From Deltaproteobacteria bacterium (GTDB taxonomy: Bacteria > Myxococcota_A > JAADFL01): a stretch of DNA of 64,000 bases. The notes below the pieces were generated by a model. That model ran no database searches and was not told where the DNA came from. It worked only from the letters and a program-made list of their open reading frames with translations. Below, one piece after another: positions 26,480 to 35,738 of the stretch. Positions within the stretch are counted from its first letter, which is position 1. Each line of letters starts with the position of its first letter. A program made the position numbers and the translations under genes. The stretch is from positions 1 through 64,000 of the forward strand of contig JAADFL010000120.1 in the NCBI GenBank assembly GCA_013152945.1. Reading direction: 5' to 3'.

Positions 26480-27871
26480 GTGTCTGCAGGCGGCATCCTG
26501 TCCGGGGCATTCATGCACAGGGAGCCTGGGCTCAAGGACCTCCTGGATCCCATGGAGTTTCGCGAGCTATGTGAGTCTTTCGCTTCTCATTTCAAGGTCG
26601 GATTACGAATTATCGATTCGGATAAAAGTAGCGTGATTCATATCCAGGGGCCGGGAGAACTTTGTCGAAAAATAAAGGAAGTTTCAGGCGGAATAGAGCG
26701 ATGTACCAGAATCGTAGAGCTAATCAAACAGGTCGAAATAGAAGATGGCGCACAGGTGGTTGGTTGTTTCACCGGGTGCAACTACCAGGTATTTCCCATT
26801 AGGTATGACGACAGGGTGCTGGGCAGGCTGGTTTTCGGACCCTATGTCCCTGACGAATCCGCGGAAATTTCCGACCTTCCTCCCGGAATGCCGGAAACAG
26901 AGATACTTGAAAACCGCACGTCCATCACCATGATGAGTGACGATGATGCTTACGAATCAAGCGAAATGATCGCAAAAGTCGTGGAAGCGGCTGTCTTCGG
27001 CGGTTACAAGGTCATGGTCACCTCTTCCATACACGTGGAATCCCTGTCCGAATCCTACAAGAGGCTCCAGGAAAAAAACCGCGAATTGGAAAAAATGAAC
27101 CTGAAGCTCAAAGAACTTGATTTACTCAAATCCAACTTTCTCGCAACCATCAGCCATGAGTTGAAGACCCCGCTGACGTCCATAATCGGGTACAGCGAAA
27201 TGCTCCTCGAGGGTCTTGCCGGAGGAATTAACGAGGAGCAAGGTACTTACTTATCCACTATCATGACCAAGAGCGAGGAACTCTTGAAGTTGATAGGCAA
27301 CATCTTGGAAATGGCAAAAATTGAATCATCTGCCGTCCAATTGGAATTAACGCCGTCCGATCCGGGTGCCATACTTGAAAATGCAGTAGATACACTGAGA
27401 CCCCAGGCAAGGAAAGCCGGGATACACCTGGTGTCAAAAACGCAGATTGGAATGCCTAAAATCCTGGTGGACTCTGACAAGTTACGCCAGGCACTGGTGA
27501 ACATTCTATCGAATGCAGTAAAATTTACAGGCAATGACGGCAGGATTATCGCATTGGCGGATCTGATCGAAGATCATTCGATATCCTTGAAAACAGAGGC
27601 AGAGCAAATTTTCGGCGCCGAGCCCAGACCCATGATAAGGTATACCGTGCTCGACAGTGGTATTGGAATTTCCCGGGACCAGCTTGACAGGATTTTTCTT
27701 TCCTTTTACCAAGTGGATGGAAGCGCGACCAGGGGATACGGCGGCGTAGGACTGGGCCTTTCTATTGCAAGGGCGCTGGTGGAGGCTCACGGAGGCAGAA
27801 TCTTGGTAAAGAGTGCAACAGGCAGGGGTTCCCAGTTCACAGTGCTCGTCCCGGCAAAAGTAGAAGTATAA
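26480..27871 (+). CDS. PocR-type sensory histidine kinase
   Basis: 463 residues, no membrane segment. Residues 20-180 resemble a PocR sensory domain, with Cys31, Cys62, Cys75, Cys96 and Cys100 (GCFTGCNYQVFPI) that could bind a metal or small ligand. A coiled-coil linker leads to a HisKA domain with phospho-acceptor His226 (SHELKTPLTS) and a HATPase with N box LVNILSNAVKF, G1 DSGIGIS and G2 GVGLGLS. It should autophosphorylate in response to a cytosolic signal. GTG at 26480 has AGGGGAGG eight bases upstream. It sits between an MglA GTPase and a single-domain response regulator, its likely partner. Confidence 0.85.
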   Translation: MSAGGILSGAFMHREPGLKDLLDPMEFRELCESFASHFKVGLRIIDSDKSSVIHIQGPGELCRKIKEVSGGIERCTRIVELIKQVEIEDGAQVVGCFTGCNYQVFPIRYDDRVLGRLVFGPYVPDESAEISDLPPGMPETEILENRTSITMMSDDDAYESSEMIAKVVEAAVFGGYKVMVTSSIHVESLSESYKRLQEKNRELEKMNLKLKELDLLKSNFLATISHELKTPLTSIIGYSEMLLEGLAGGINEEQGTYLSTIMTKSEELLKLIGNILEMAKIESSAVQLELTPSDPGAILENAVDTLRPQARKAGIHLVSKTQIGMPKILVDSDKLRQALVNILSNAVKFTGNDGRIIALADLIEDHSISLKTEAEQIFGAEPRPMIRYTVLDSGIGISRDQLDRIFLSFYQVDGSATRGYGGVGLGLSIARALVEAHGGRILVKSATGRGSQFTVLVPAKVEV

Positions 27872-27894
27872 TTTTATTAAAGTAGGAGGGATCG

Positions 27895-28266
27895 GTGCAG
27901 ACATACAAAGTTTTGCTTGCAGATGACTCGAGCAGGTTCCGCAAGATGCTTAGAACCGCGTTTGAAGAAGAAGGGATCCAGGTTGCCAAGGAGGCATCCG
28001 ACGGGATCGAGGCAATACGTATGCTGGAAGAATTGCTGCCCGATGTCATGATACTCGATCTGGTGATGCCCGGTCTTTCAGGCATGGACGTGCTGGCCAG
28101 GGTTCCGGAAATTTCACCTGGAACACGGGTAATCGTGCTGACCGCCCTTGACTCGGAGAAATTTGCCGCAGCGGCCCTGGAAGCAGGAGCCGCGGATTTT
28201 CTGGTCAAGCCGATTGACCCGAGAGAAGTATTGTTGAGTATCAAGAAAGCCCTGGCCGCAGGTTAG
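27895..28266 (+). CDS. Single-domain response regulator (CheY-like)
   Basis: 123 residues, a receiver domain only. The acidic pair is Asp10-Asp11, the phosphorylation site Asp55 in LDLVMPG, with conserved Thr (VLTALD) and Lys in LVKPID. It carries no output domain, so it should act by protein contact, possibly on the MglA GTPase or a motility or pilus motor. GTG at 27895 follows AGGAGGG. It is 23 bases after the histidine kinase. Confidence 0.92.
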   Translation: MQTYKVLLADDSSRFRKMLRTAFEEEGIQVAKEASDGIEAIRMLEELLPDVMILDLVMPGLSGMDVLARVPEISPGTRVIVLTALDSEKFAAAALEAGAADFLVKPIDPREVLLSIKKALAAG

Positions 28267-28321
28267 GATGCACTTCTTATTATTTTCTTCCTCCAGGGAG
28301 TAATTTCCTGGGCATCACGTT

Positions 28322-29098
28322 TTAGACAAGCTTTGCCTGCGAATCCATTACCCTGGTCGAAGCCTTCATTACAGCGATCATGGCTCCCACTGCATCAGCC
28401 GCAGCAATCATGAACATTACGACTATCTGGTAGGCCACGGCCTGAAGGGGCGGTGAACCAGCCAGAATCTGGCCGGTCATCATTCCAGGCAATGAGACGA
28501 TGCCGGCGGCTGCCATCGAATTCATTATCGGTATCAATCCCGTTCTAACCGCTTCGGCCCTCAAATCGCGCAGGGCCTCGCTGCGACTCGCCCCGAATAC
28601 CACCAAGAGCTCTATTTGCTCCCTGTTCGCGTCAAGGGATTGGAGAAACCTGTCAAGGCCGAGCGCCACGCCGGTCAGCGAATTGCCCAATATCATTCCA
28701 AGCAAGGGGATCACGTACCTTGGAGAAAACCAGGGTTGTACACCGACGACTCCCTGGGTAACCACTCCGCCCACGACAAGGCAAGACAAGGTCATTGCCA
28801 GCCATCCGTCCAGGTATATTCCCTTGTACCGCCTCTTGGTCCTGGCCACGGCCTCCCTGGCGGCAAAGATTGTCATGATAAAGAGCAGGCCTGCAACCGG
28901 CAGCGGGTGGGCCATGGCAAACACCTGTTTCAGAATCAAGCCGACCAGCCCCAGTTGAAGAACGGTTCGTATCGAGACCAATAAAAGCCTCTTGCCTATC
29001 TTCAACCCCAGGAGAATCGAGATAAGGCCTGCAACAATGATCAGACCGGACGAGATTACGAGATCGATGTAATCAAGTTCGATAAGGTTACCGTTCAA
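28322..29098 (-). CDS. fetB: ABC transporter permease, FetB/UPF0014 family
   Basis: 258 residues with about seven membrane helices and the family motifs IRTVLQLGLVGLILK and MILGNSLTG. In E. coli FetAB is reported to export iron and help against oxidative stress. The gene overlaps the preceding fetA by 4 bp and is the last of a thiD-fetA-fetB operon. Confidence 0.88.
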   Translation of the reverse strand: MNGNLIELDYIDLVISSGLIIVAGLISILLGLKIGKRLLLVSIRTVLQLGLVGLILKQVFAMAHPLPVAGLLFIMTIFAAREAVARTKRRYKGIYLDGWLAMTLSCLVVGGVVTQGVVGVQPWFSPRYVIPLLGMILGNSLTGVALGLDRFLQSLDANREQIELLVVFGASRSEALRDLRAEAVRTGLIPIMNSMAAAGIVSLPGMMTGQILAGSPPLQAVAYQIVVMFMIAAADAVGAMIAVMKASTRVMDSQAKLV

Positions 29099-29748
29099 AC
29101 CGCCACCAGCCTGTTTTCCCGAATCATGAGAATCCTGTCGGCCTTTTCCAGCAATTCCCGGTCATGCAAAACCACAAGCACGGCCCGGTCCCCCCTTTTC
29201 ACATGTTCGCGCAAGACATTGAAACACGCCGCCTTGTTTTCAGGATCTGATCCGGAAAAGGGCTCATCAGCCAGAAGCACAGGGGGGTCGAACAATATAC
29301 CCCTAACCAGCGCGGCCCTGTGTCTCTCCCCTCCGGAAAGGGATCCTGCGTCTTGCTGGAGCGAGGCGCTTATTCCCATTTTCCGCAGCAAGGACTCGGC
29401 CTTTTCCTTTTCAAACACCTTTTTCCCGGTATTCTTCAAATGGAAAGGAAAGGACAAGTTGTGCTCAAGCGTGTCCCTGAGCATGGGCGCATCCTGTGCA
29501 AGCAGTACCACCCGGCTTCGCCATACCGGGAGAGAGCCCGAAGACATATCCCGGCCCAGTACGATCCTCTTTTCACACCACGCTGAAGAGATAGCTGCAA
29601 TTGCTTTTAATAGAGAGGTCTTGCCTGAACCAGATTGCCCGGTAAGGACTACCAGTTCGCCGGGACCAAGCGTGACCTCTGCCTCGAGCACGAGCCTGTC
29701 TCCAACAGGGATCCGGGCCGGACCGCAGAAGAAAAACTCTTTGTTCAT
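29095..29748 (-). CDS. fetA: ABC transporter ATP-binding protein, FetA-like
   Basis: 217 residues. Walker A is GQSGSGKTS, the signature LSGGERHR, Walker B VLLADEPFSG, and the H-loop LHDRE. It powers the FetB permease. Both junctions are 4-bp ATGA overlaps, with thiD upstream and fetB downstream. Confidence 0.88.
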   Translation of the reverse strand: MNKEFFFCGPARIPVGDRLVLEAEVTLGPGELVVLTGQSGSGKTSLLKAIAAISSAWCEKRIVLGRDMSSGSLPVWRSRVVLLAQDAPMLRDTLEHNLSFPFHLKNTGKKVFEKEKAESLLRKMGISASLQQDAGSLSGGERHRAALVRGILFDPPVLLADEPFSGSDPENKAACFNVLREHVKRGDRAVLVVLHDRELLEKADRILMIRENRLVAV

Positions 29749-30620
29749 GTCTTTGTGTCCAAATGCTTGTATGTGCTCGTGTCAACGAGCAACGGCATAC
29801 CATGTCCCTTGGGTCCCTTTTGCCCGGCAATGATATTCCGCAAGTAGACATGTGCTTCCTCTGCTGCTTGCTCAAGGCCGTTCCCAAGGGCCAGGCCGGC
29901 TGCGATTGCCGATGAATGACGGCAACCGGTTCCCCGTGGACTGGGACCCTCGTGGCGGTCGGAACCCATCCAATAAAGTGCATCTTTGGACACCAGCAAA
30001 TCCTTGGCCTCTTTTTCAAGATGTCCGCCCTTGACCACCACGCAACATCCAAATGATGCTATCTTCCTGCCTGCTTCAACCATGGTGTATTCATTGTGCA
30101 CCCTTTCCATCCCGGACAGGGCCGCGGCTTCGTACAGGTTAGGCGTAACCACATCAACCAAAGGTAACAGATGTTCCTTGATTGTCCGTTCAACACTTGG
30201 ACCTGCCAGGGCATGGCCGGACGAAGACAAAAAAACCGGGTCCAGGACCACCTGAACCAATTGATTATGCGAGGCGCATCGAACCTCTCGAATCAATTCG
30301 GCTATTGCCATGGCTGTTTCTCTTGAGGGAATCATGCCTATCTTTATTGCCCTGACATCAAGGTCCTTGAGAACAGCCCCGGCTTGAGCCGAGACCAGAT
30401 TGGATTCAAGGGCAAGATAACCGTGCACCTTGACCGTGTCTTGGACGGTTACTGCCGTAACAGCAGCGGCAGGCCAGCAACCAAAGGCCCGGAAAGTACC
30501 TGCATCTGCGAGAATGCCGGCGCCTCCACTTGGATCGAACCCGGCAATTGCAAGGCATACCGGTGGTGACATCTTGACATTACTGGCATTTTCGCCTTTC
30601 CCTTGCTGCCGACCGATCAT
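29745..30620 (-). CDS. thiD: Hydroxymethylpyrimidine/phosphomethylpyrimidine kinase
   Basis: About 291 residues of a ribokinase-fold enzyme that phosphorylates HMP and HMP-P in thiamine biosynthesis. It shows the HMP site GFDPSGGAGILAD, the TPNLYEAAAL motif, a VVKGGH, and the anion-hole GTGCRHSSAI with the catalytic Cys. ATG at 30620 has AGAGGA upstream; a later ATG at 30572 begins closer to the family core, and a TTG at 30659 is also in frame. It is joined to fetA by a 4-bp overlap, an uncommon partnership. I looked for a TPP riboswitch upstream and saw none. Confidence 0.9.
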   Translation of the reverse strand: MIGRQQGKGENASNVKMSPPVCLAIAGFDPSGGAGILADAGTFRAFGCWPAAAVTAVTVQDTVKVHGYLALESNLVSAQAGAVLKDLDVRAIKIGMIPSRETAMAIAELIREVRCASHNQLVQVVLDPVFLSSSGHALAGPSVERTIKEHLLPLVDVVTPNLYEAAALSGMERVHNEYTMVEAGRKIASFGCCVVVKGGHLEKEAKDLLVSKDALYWMGSDRHEGPSPRGTGCRHSSAIAAGLALGNGLEQAAEEAHVYLRNIIAGQKGPKGHGMPLLVDTSTYKHLDTKT

Positions 30621-30826
30621 TCTCTCAAATCCTCTAACATGCCTGAAACTGGGTACCAATCATGTGAATTAATGTCAATTGCGGTTTTTTTGAAAAAAGT
30701 AGGCAACAAAATTCCAAATCATACGAAGATCTATACGAGCTCGATTCACGAACCGGATTCAATTTTTTAACCGTTAAACAGCCAGCGGAAAAAATATCGG
30801 CAGTCAGTCAAAACAGGAGGTAGAAC

Positions 30827-31258
30827 ATGACGCACTGTAAACCAAAATGGAGCAAGATACTGTGGTCGGTACTCGTTTTACCGGCTTTTTTCCAAGGTGG
30901 AATCGAAAAAGAGGCAAGAGCGGATGAAAGCCAAGCTTTTCTCCTGGAAGAAGCAGAAAAGGCTGAAATCGAAAACCCGGAGGATTTCACTGACCTGCAA
31001 GATCTGGCAGAGGAACTATGGACCGAAGAACTGGAAGCCAGGGCAAGAACCCGCAGGTTGGCAAGAAAAATAGCAACAACCCGTCTTTATCATCTCTTTC
31101 CGTCCATTTCGATTGCGATAACCACGGTGTTTTCAGATTCCGGCGATGCTGTTCTTTTGCGTTCCGAATTTCCCCACCGTGTTCCATGCAAATATACGTA
31201 CAGGATTTATCCCGGGTTGCGTATCTATGCCTTGTTCAAATTGATTTGGCGTTTTTAA
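30827..31258 (+). CDS. Exported hypothetical protein
   Basis: 143 residues with a signal peptide (cleavage near EARA/DES), a very acidic middle segment (residues 33-75, rich in Glu), and a basic C-terminal part with Arg and aromatic residues. I recognise no domain. The ATG has a strong CAGGAGG site. It is the first of three exported genes in a row; the next starts 20 bases downstream. The C-terminal 50 residues are odd in composition compared with the acidic part, so a frameshift cannot be ruled out. Confidence 0.65.
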   Translation: MTHCKPKWSKILWSVLVLPAFFQGGIEKEARADESQAFLLEEAEKAEIENPEDFTDLQDLAEELWTEELEARARTRRLARKIATTRLYHLFPSISIAITTVFSDSGDAVLLRSEFPHRVPCKYTYRIYPGLRIYALFKLIWRF

Positions 31259-31278
31259 CGGTCGTGGCGGAGGAAAGA

Positions 31279-31998
31279 ATGGGATTAAAGAAAAAAAAGG
31301 CCGGGCTAATGCTCGTCTTGGACATTGTGCTTCTTTTTCCGGCACGGGCGTCATGGGCTGGAGAAAAGGCATGTCCCTCGGTCAAGGACCTGGTCAAAAT
31401 GGTGACCGATGCAAACGGGATCGAGCCAGCAAGATTCAAGGACTTGGCGACAAGAGCCGGCAATGCCGGATGGTTGCCCTTGCTCGAAATACGAGTGGAC
31501 AGGAACCTGGACGGCAATAAGTCCGGGACCCGGAGCCGGTCGGTATCTGTTTCTTCGTCGGGTGTGTACTTGGGGCCGGATGACGAAACATTCGTGTTCC
31601 AAGAGGGAGACGACTGGAGAATAAGAATCCGGGCCGTGTGGGAATTGGACAGGCTGGTGTATGACAGAGATGAACTCAAGGCCTTGGATAGGGAATTAAA
31701 AACCGTTGAAGCCAGGAACAAGCTCTTGAAACAAGCCCTTGATCTGTACTTCAAATGGAAGAATTTGATTCGAAAACTTGCACAGGAAGAAGGGGCAGAG
31801 AACAGAATCCACATTCATGAGGCCCTGGACAAGGTTACAGCCATGCTGGATGTGCTGACACTTGGGAGGTTTTCAAAAGCGATTGGGGATAGGCGTAAAG
31901 CAAAGCCCGGAAAAACCACAGCCGGAAAGCCCATGGTTGAAAAACAGCTTCAATTGCAACCTGAATACAAGGAGGTGGATGAAAATGGATCACATTGA
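31279..31998 (+). CDS. Exported hypothetical protein
   Basis: 239 residues with a signal peptide (Lys-rich start, cleavage near ARASWA). The mature part includes a beta-rich section ending in DDWRIRIRAVWELDRL, followed by a long charged helix (DELKALDRELKTVEARNKLLKQ) that could form a coiled coil. I recognise no family. The ATG has GAGGAAAG upstream. Its 3' end overlaps the start of the following lipoprotein gene, whose ribosome binding site lies inside it, so the two are coupled. Confidence 0.72.
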   Translation: MGLKKKKAGLMLVLDIVLLFPARASWAGEKACPSVKDLVKMVTDANGIEPARFKDLATRAGNAGWLPLLEIRVDRNLDGNKSGTRSRSVSVSSSGVYLGPDDETFVFQEGDDWRIRIRAVWELDRLVYDRDELKALDRELKTVEARNKLLKQALDLYFKWKNLIRKLAQEEGAENRIHIHEALDKVTAMLDVLTLGRFSKAIGDRRKAKPGKTTAGKPMVEKQLQLQPEYKEVDENGSH

Positions 31999-33721
31999 CA
32001 GGAGAATGGACAGGGGCTTTGTTCCTGCAGCAAAAGCAAAAACCATGAAGTACGGAGGACGGCATGTCTCAATTTCCGCCTCCATTGCTTTTTTCATAAT
32101 TGTCTTTCAGTTCCCGCTTGTTACTGCATGCGCCCCGGACCCCCCGGGTTTCCAAAACCCATCCGGCGTGGACAAAAATCCGCCGTATCTGATCTCGATG
32201 GAGCCGTCGGGAACGCATATTAATCCCAACTTGTGTCTGGGCCTGACCTTCAGCGAACCCATACTGGAATCGTCACTCAATCCGGAAACGGGCATGCCCG
32301 GAATCGTATTATTGGAGGGCGAGGCACCTGCCGATGTAGTTGAAGTCGTGGGAAGAGGGGGCGAGGCGCCGGACGGTTTTCAAATGGTTGAAGCAAGGCT
32401 AAAAACTGCAAAGGCTGGATCAGCGGTCATCTTGTGCCCTTTGAAGACCATGAAGGATGAGACTGAATATTCACTCGTGGTCACCCATAGAATTACCGAC
32501 AAGTCGTACAACCCGCTTTGCTCGGGCCCGGACGATCCTTCGACCAGGGATGTAGTCATAGCTTTCAAAACCACGTTTGCCGGGTTGAGGGTAACAGGCT
32601 CCATGCCGCCTCCTGGAGCTGTTGATGTCCCGACCAACCTTCCAAGACTCCGGGTAACATTTGACAGGCCTGTAGATCCCCGGAGCTTGAAGGAGAGTAC
32701 AATCAGGGTGACGGCAACTTCAGGGCAAAACGCAGACCTCATGAATGTGGCGCTTGTACAAGACGGAAAAATAATTTCAGCCGAACTTGCAGGACTTATT
32801 GGATCCATGGAATACAAGGTCGAGGTGGATACGGACATAAGGGCAATGGAAGCAGGCCAAAGGTTGCTCGTGCCGTATTCCTATACCTTTACGACCACCG
32901 AAGGTCCTGACCTCGATCCTCCGAAAATCGCGAACGGGCCTGATCTGGATGTCAATGATACCTGGGCCGACTTGAAATTCGAGACTGATGAACCGGCCCT
33001 TTGCAGCATGGACTATGGTTTGTCTAATCTGCATTCCAATGGCCGGAGCGGAGGATACAGGTCTGAATCAATGACACAAGCCTTTGACGTGCCAATTGAC
33101 AGTCTGTTGCCGGAAAGTCATTATTTCCTGACCGTGACCTTGGAAGACATTGTCGGCAACCAATCGGATCCGTTCAAAATGGAGTTTACCACCCTGCCGC
33201 CCCAAGGCAGACCCGTGATCACCGAAGTAATGGCCAATCCGGTCGGCCCGGCATCGAGCGAGGCTCCACTGGAGTATGTCGAGGTGTACAACGCGGGTTC
33301 GGGGCCGCTGGATCTTTCAGGTTGGTTCATCGACGATCGGGGGGACGGTAACGGCGCAGACCTCTTGGTACCGGACCAGGCAGGAGGTAGCATGGTCATC
33401 TTACCGGGCAAGAGAGCGCTTTTGGTCGCATCCTCGTACTACGGCGCATACGATTTGCCTGAAGATGTGCTGTTGATACGATGTGACGACGGCAAGATAG
33501 GTGCCGACGGGCTTTCCCAATCGGATTCGGTTGAACTCTACGACCAGGATCCAGGTAATGGAGGCGAGTTGATGACGAGTTACGGCGGATGGATCAATGC
33601 CTCCAGGGACGGCGTGTCCGTGGAGAGGAAGTCCGTATCGAAAACCGATATTCCGTCTAGTTGGATTTTTGGTACCTTGGGAGGAACTCCGGGCAAGGCC
33701 TGGCCCGGACAGGACCTTTAA
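31985..33721 (+). CDS. Lipoprotein with Ig-like and lamin-tail domains
   Basis: 578 residues. The lipobox is LVTAC (Cys49 from this start). Two Big_5-type Ig-like units follow (PYLISMEPSGTHINPN and LRVTGSMPPPGAVDVPTN), then an Fn3-like module, and a C-terminal lamin-tail domain (from PVITEVMANPVG, through EYVEVYNAG and LDLSGWFIDD, to the end). Bacterial lamin-tail domains occur on secreted and surface proteins. ATG at 31985 has AAGGAGG nine bases upstream but gives a long N-terminal region; ATG at 32045 would give a standard signal peptide but has no ribosome site. It is built like the giant lipoprotein at 6049. Confidence 0.82.
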   Translation: MDHIDRRMDRGFVPAAKAKTMKYGGRHVSISASIAFFIIVFQFPLVTACAPDPPGFQNPSGVDKNPPYLISMEPSGTHINPNLCLGLTFSEPILESSLNPETGMPGIVLLEGEAPADVVEVVGRGGEAPDGFQMVEARLKTAKAGSAVILCPLKTMKDETEYSLVVTHRITDKSYNPLCSGPDDPSTRDVVIAFKTTFAGLRVTGSMPPPGAVDVPTNLPRLRVTFDRPVDPRSLKESTIRVTATSGQNADLMNVALVQDGKIISAELAGLIGSMEYKVEVDTDIRAMEAGQRLLVPYSYTFTTTEGPDLDPPKIANGPDLDVNDTWADLKFETDEPALCSMDYGLSNLHSNGRSGGYRSESMTQAFDVPIDSLLPESHYFLTVTLEDIVGNQSDPFKMEFTTLPPQGRPVITEVMANPVGPASSEAPLEYVEVYNAGSGPLDLSGWFIDDRGDGNGADLLVPDQAGGSMVILPGKRALLVASSYYGAYDLPEDVLLIRCDDGKIGADGLSQSDSVELYDQDPGNGGELMTSYGGWINASRDGVSVERKSVSKTDIPSSWIFGTLGGTPGKAWPGQDL

Positions 33722-33823
33722 CGGTAAAAAAAAGACTTCGTGTCGAGTGCTTGAATACTATTACCTGCTGTGATAGTTAATTGAAGATGTAAGCGACTTG
33801 TTTCCGAAAGGCAGGAGGATTAA

Positions 33824-34573
33824 ATGTCCGGCCATAGTAAATGGAGTACTATCAAGCACAAGAAGGGTGCGGCTGATGCGAAGAGGGGTAAACTCTTCAG
33901 CAAGTTGATACGCGAGATAACAATCGCAGCGAGGAACGGATCTGATCCCGGAGGTAATCCCAGGCTTAGAAGCGCCGTGCTGGCCGCCAGATCTGCAAAC
34001 ATGCCCGGTGACACGATAGACAGAGCAATCAAGAAAGGCTCGGGCGAACTCGGGGGCGCAGACAGCCTCGAGGAAGTCATCTACGAGGGGTACGGCCCGG
34101 GTGGAGTGGCCATACTTCTTGAAGTAGTCACGGACAACAAAAAGCGAACCGTGGCCGAGATTAGGCACCTGTTCAGCAAGTACAACGGGAATCTGGGTGA
34201 AAACGGTTGTGTGGCCTGGATGTTCACCAAGAAGGGACTGATCGCGGTCGACAAGAACTCGGCCGACGAGGACAAACTCATGGAAGTGGCGCTGGATGCC
34301 GGGGCCGAGGATATTTCCGATGAAGACGATCACTTTGAGGTGACGTGCGACCCGAGTGTATTTTCAGAGTTACGGGATGCGATACAAGCAGCCGGAATAG
34401 ACATGCTTTCTGCAGAGATAACAATGATCCCGAGCACTACCGTGGAACTCGATGGAAAGCCGGCCCAGACCATGCTCAAGTTGATGGAGAAATTGGACGA
34501 CCACGATGATGTACAAAACGTGTACGCCAACTTCGACATCGACCCCGCCATCATGGAGGAGGCTGCCGGGTGA
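33824..34573 (+). CDS. yebC: YebC/PmpR family protein
   Basis: 249 residues, the usual length, opening with the conserved [20 protein letters not shown]. Members are cytosolic; some repress transcription and some relieve ribosome stalling on proline-rich stretches. GCAGGAGG lies eight bases before the ATG. The order yebC-ruvC-ruvA-ruvB is widespread in bacteria and supports the identity. No clear terminator separates it from the lipoprotein gene 100 bases upstream. Confidence 0.95.
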   Translation: MSGHSKWSTIKHKKGAADAKRGKLFSKLIREITIAARNGSDPGGNPRLRSAVLAARSANMPGDTIDRAIKKGSGELGGADSLEEVIYEGYGPGGVAILLEVVTDNKKRTVAEIRHLFSKYNGNLGENGCVAWMFTKKGLIAVDKNSADEDKLMEVALDAGAEDISDEDDHFEVTCDPSVFSELRDAIQAAGIDMLSAEITMIPSTTVELDGKPAQTMLKLMEKLDDHDDVQNVYANFDIDPAIMEEAAG

Positions 34574-34607
34574 CCCGTTATCTCCAGTCTTGGATGGAAC
34601 GGATCCC

Positions 34608-35105
34608 TTGATTATACTGGGTGTCGATCCGGGGAGCAGGCTGACCGGTTGGGGAATCTTGGAAGCCCGAGGTCCGGCCTTTACAAGACACGTTGACAAT
34701 GGGGTGATTGCCCTTGGTAACGGTGCATTACCCGCAAGGCTGCTGAAGCTCATGAATAGCCTTGAGATGATTGTTTCAAAATACGGTCCCAACGTCGTTG
34801 CAGTGGAGGGAGTATTCACGGCAAAAAATGCAAGGAGCGCACTGGTGCTTGGACATGCAAGGGGAGTAGCCTTGCTCGTGGCGGCAAAGAACTCTCTCGA
34901 TGTATTCGAGTACGCACCGGCTAAGATCAAGAAGGCTATTGCAGGCTCGGGCAGGGCCGAGAAGTTTCAGGTGCAGACCGCGCTTCAACTCGTCCTGGGA
35001 CTTCCCGAACCGGCCCAGGCCGATGCAGCGGACGCACTGGCGGTCGCCTTTTGCCATGCCTCTAACATGTGCCGGGAAAAGATTCTGAAGGGTGTATCGA
35101 CATGA
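34608..35105 (+). CDS. ruvC: Holliday junction resolvase RuvC
   Basis: 165 residues. RuvC dimers cut Holliday junctions symmetrically. The catalytic acidic residues are visible in ILGVDPGSRLTG, VAVEGVF and QADAADALAVA. No ATG fits: TTG at 34608 gives the standard family start just before IILGVDPG, and TTG at 34590 adds six residues. The upstream yebC stop is at 34571-34573. The 3' end overlaps ruvA by 4 bp (ATGA). Confidence 0.93.
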   Translation: MIILGVDPGSRLTGWGILEARGPAFTRHVDNGVIALGNGALPARLLKLMNSLEMIVSKYGPNVVAVEGVFTAKNARSALVLGHARGVALLVAAKNSLDVFEYAPAKIKKAIAGSGRAEKFQVQTALQLVLGLPEPAQADAADALAVAFCHASNMCREKILKGVST

Positions 35106-35704
35106 TAGCCATGCTCTTTGGAAAGATAGCGCGAAAGCGCGCAGATGAAATTGTATTGAATGTATCAGGAGTGGGTTACAGGGTCTCTTGCTCCTTGAGA
35201 ACCGCTGCAGAACTTCCGGAAGTCGGAAAAGAGACAACGGTTCACATCGTTACCATAGTGCGTGAGGATGCATTCAACCTGTACGGCTTCAATGAAGAAT
35301 CTGAAAAGGATGCATTCAAGCTCCTCATCTCGGTATCTGGCGTTGGTCCCAGGGTGGCCCTGGCGGTTCTTTCAAGGCTTACCGCATCACAGGTAGGCAG
35401 TGCAGTGGTGTCAAGGGATCTGGACCTTCTTTGTTCTGTGCCGGGAGTGGGCAAAAAGACCGCAGAGAGAATAATCGTGGATCTCAAGGATAAGATCAAG
35501 TTGATTCTGGATCAGGAAACAGGAGGAGCAAGTGATGCGGCACAAAGGCCGCCCGTCCTGAATGACTTGGTGGGAGCACTGGTAAATCTCGGGTACCAGA
35601 CCAAGACGGCTCAAAGGGTGGCGACTCAATTAAGGGCAAAGGCCGACCAAGGAATGAGCCTGGAGGGTCTGATAAGGGCTGCCTTGCAAAAGCTGGCCAT
35701 GTAG
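35102..35704 (+). CDS. ruvA: Holliday junction helicase subunit RuvA
   Basis: 200 residues with the three RuvA domains: an N-terminal OB fold (MLFGKIARK, GVGYRV), two helix-hairpin-helix motifs (LLISVSGVGPRVAL and LCSVPGVGKKTAERI), and a C-terminal RuvB-binding helical domain ending LIRAALQKLAM. The tetramer holds the four-way junction for branch migration. Start codon overlaps the ruvC stop. Confidence 0.96.
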   Translation: MIAMLFGKIARKRADEIVLNVSGVGYRVSCSLRTAAELPEVGKETTVHIVTIVREDAFNLYGFNEESEKDAFKLLISVSGVGPRVALAVLSRLTASQVGSAVVSRDLDLLCSVPGVGKKTAERIIVDLKDKIKLILDQETGGASDAAQRPPVLNDLVGALVNLGYQTKTAQRVATQLRAKADQGMSLEGLIRAALQKLAM

Positions 35705-35738
35705 ACCGGCCGTGTAGAAAAGTCCAAAGGTCTGAATA

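Noticed and set aside
30620-30826. TPP riboswitch upstream of thiD
   Set aside because: Looked for the conserved CUGAGA and ACCUGA elements on the minus strand and found neither.
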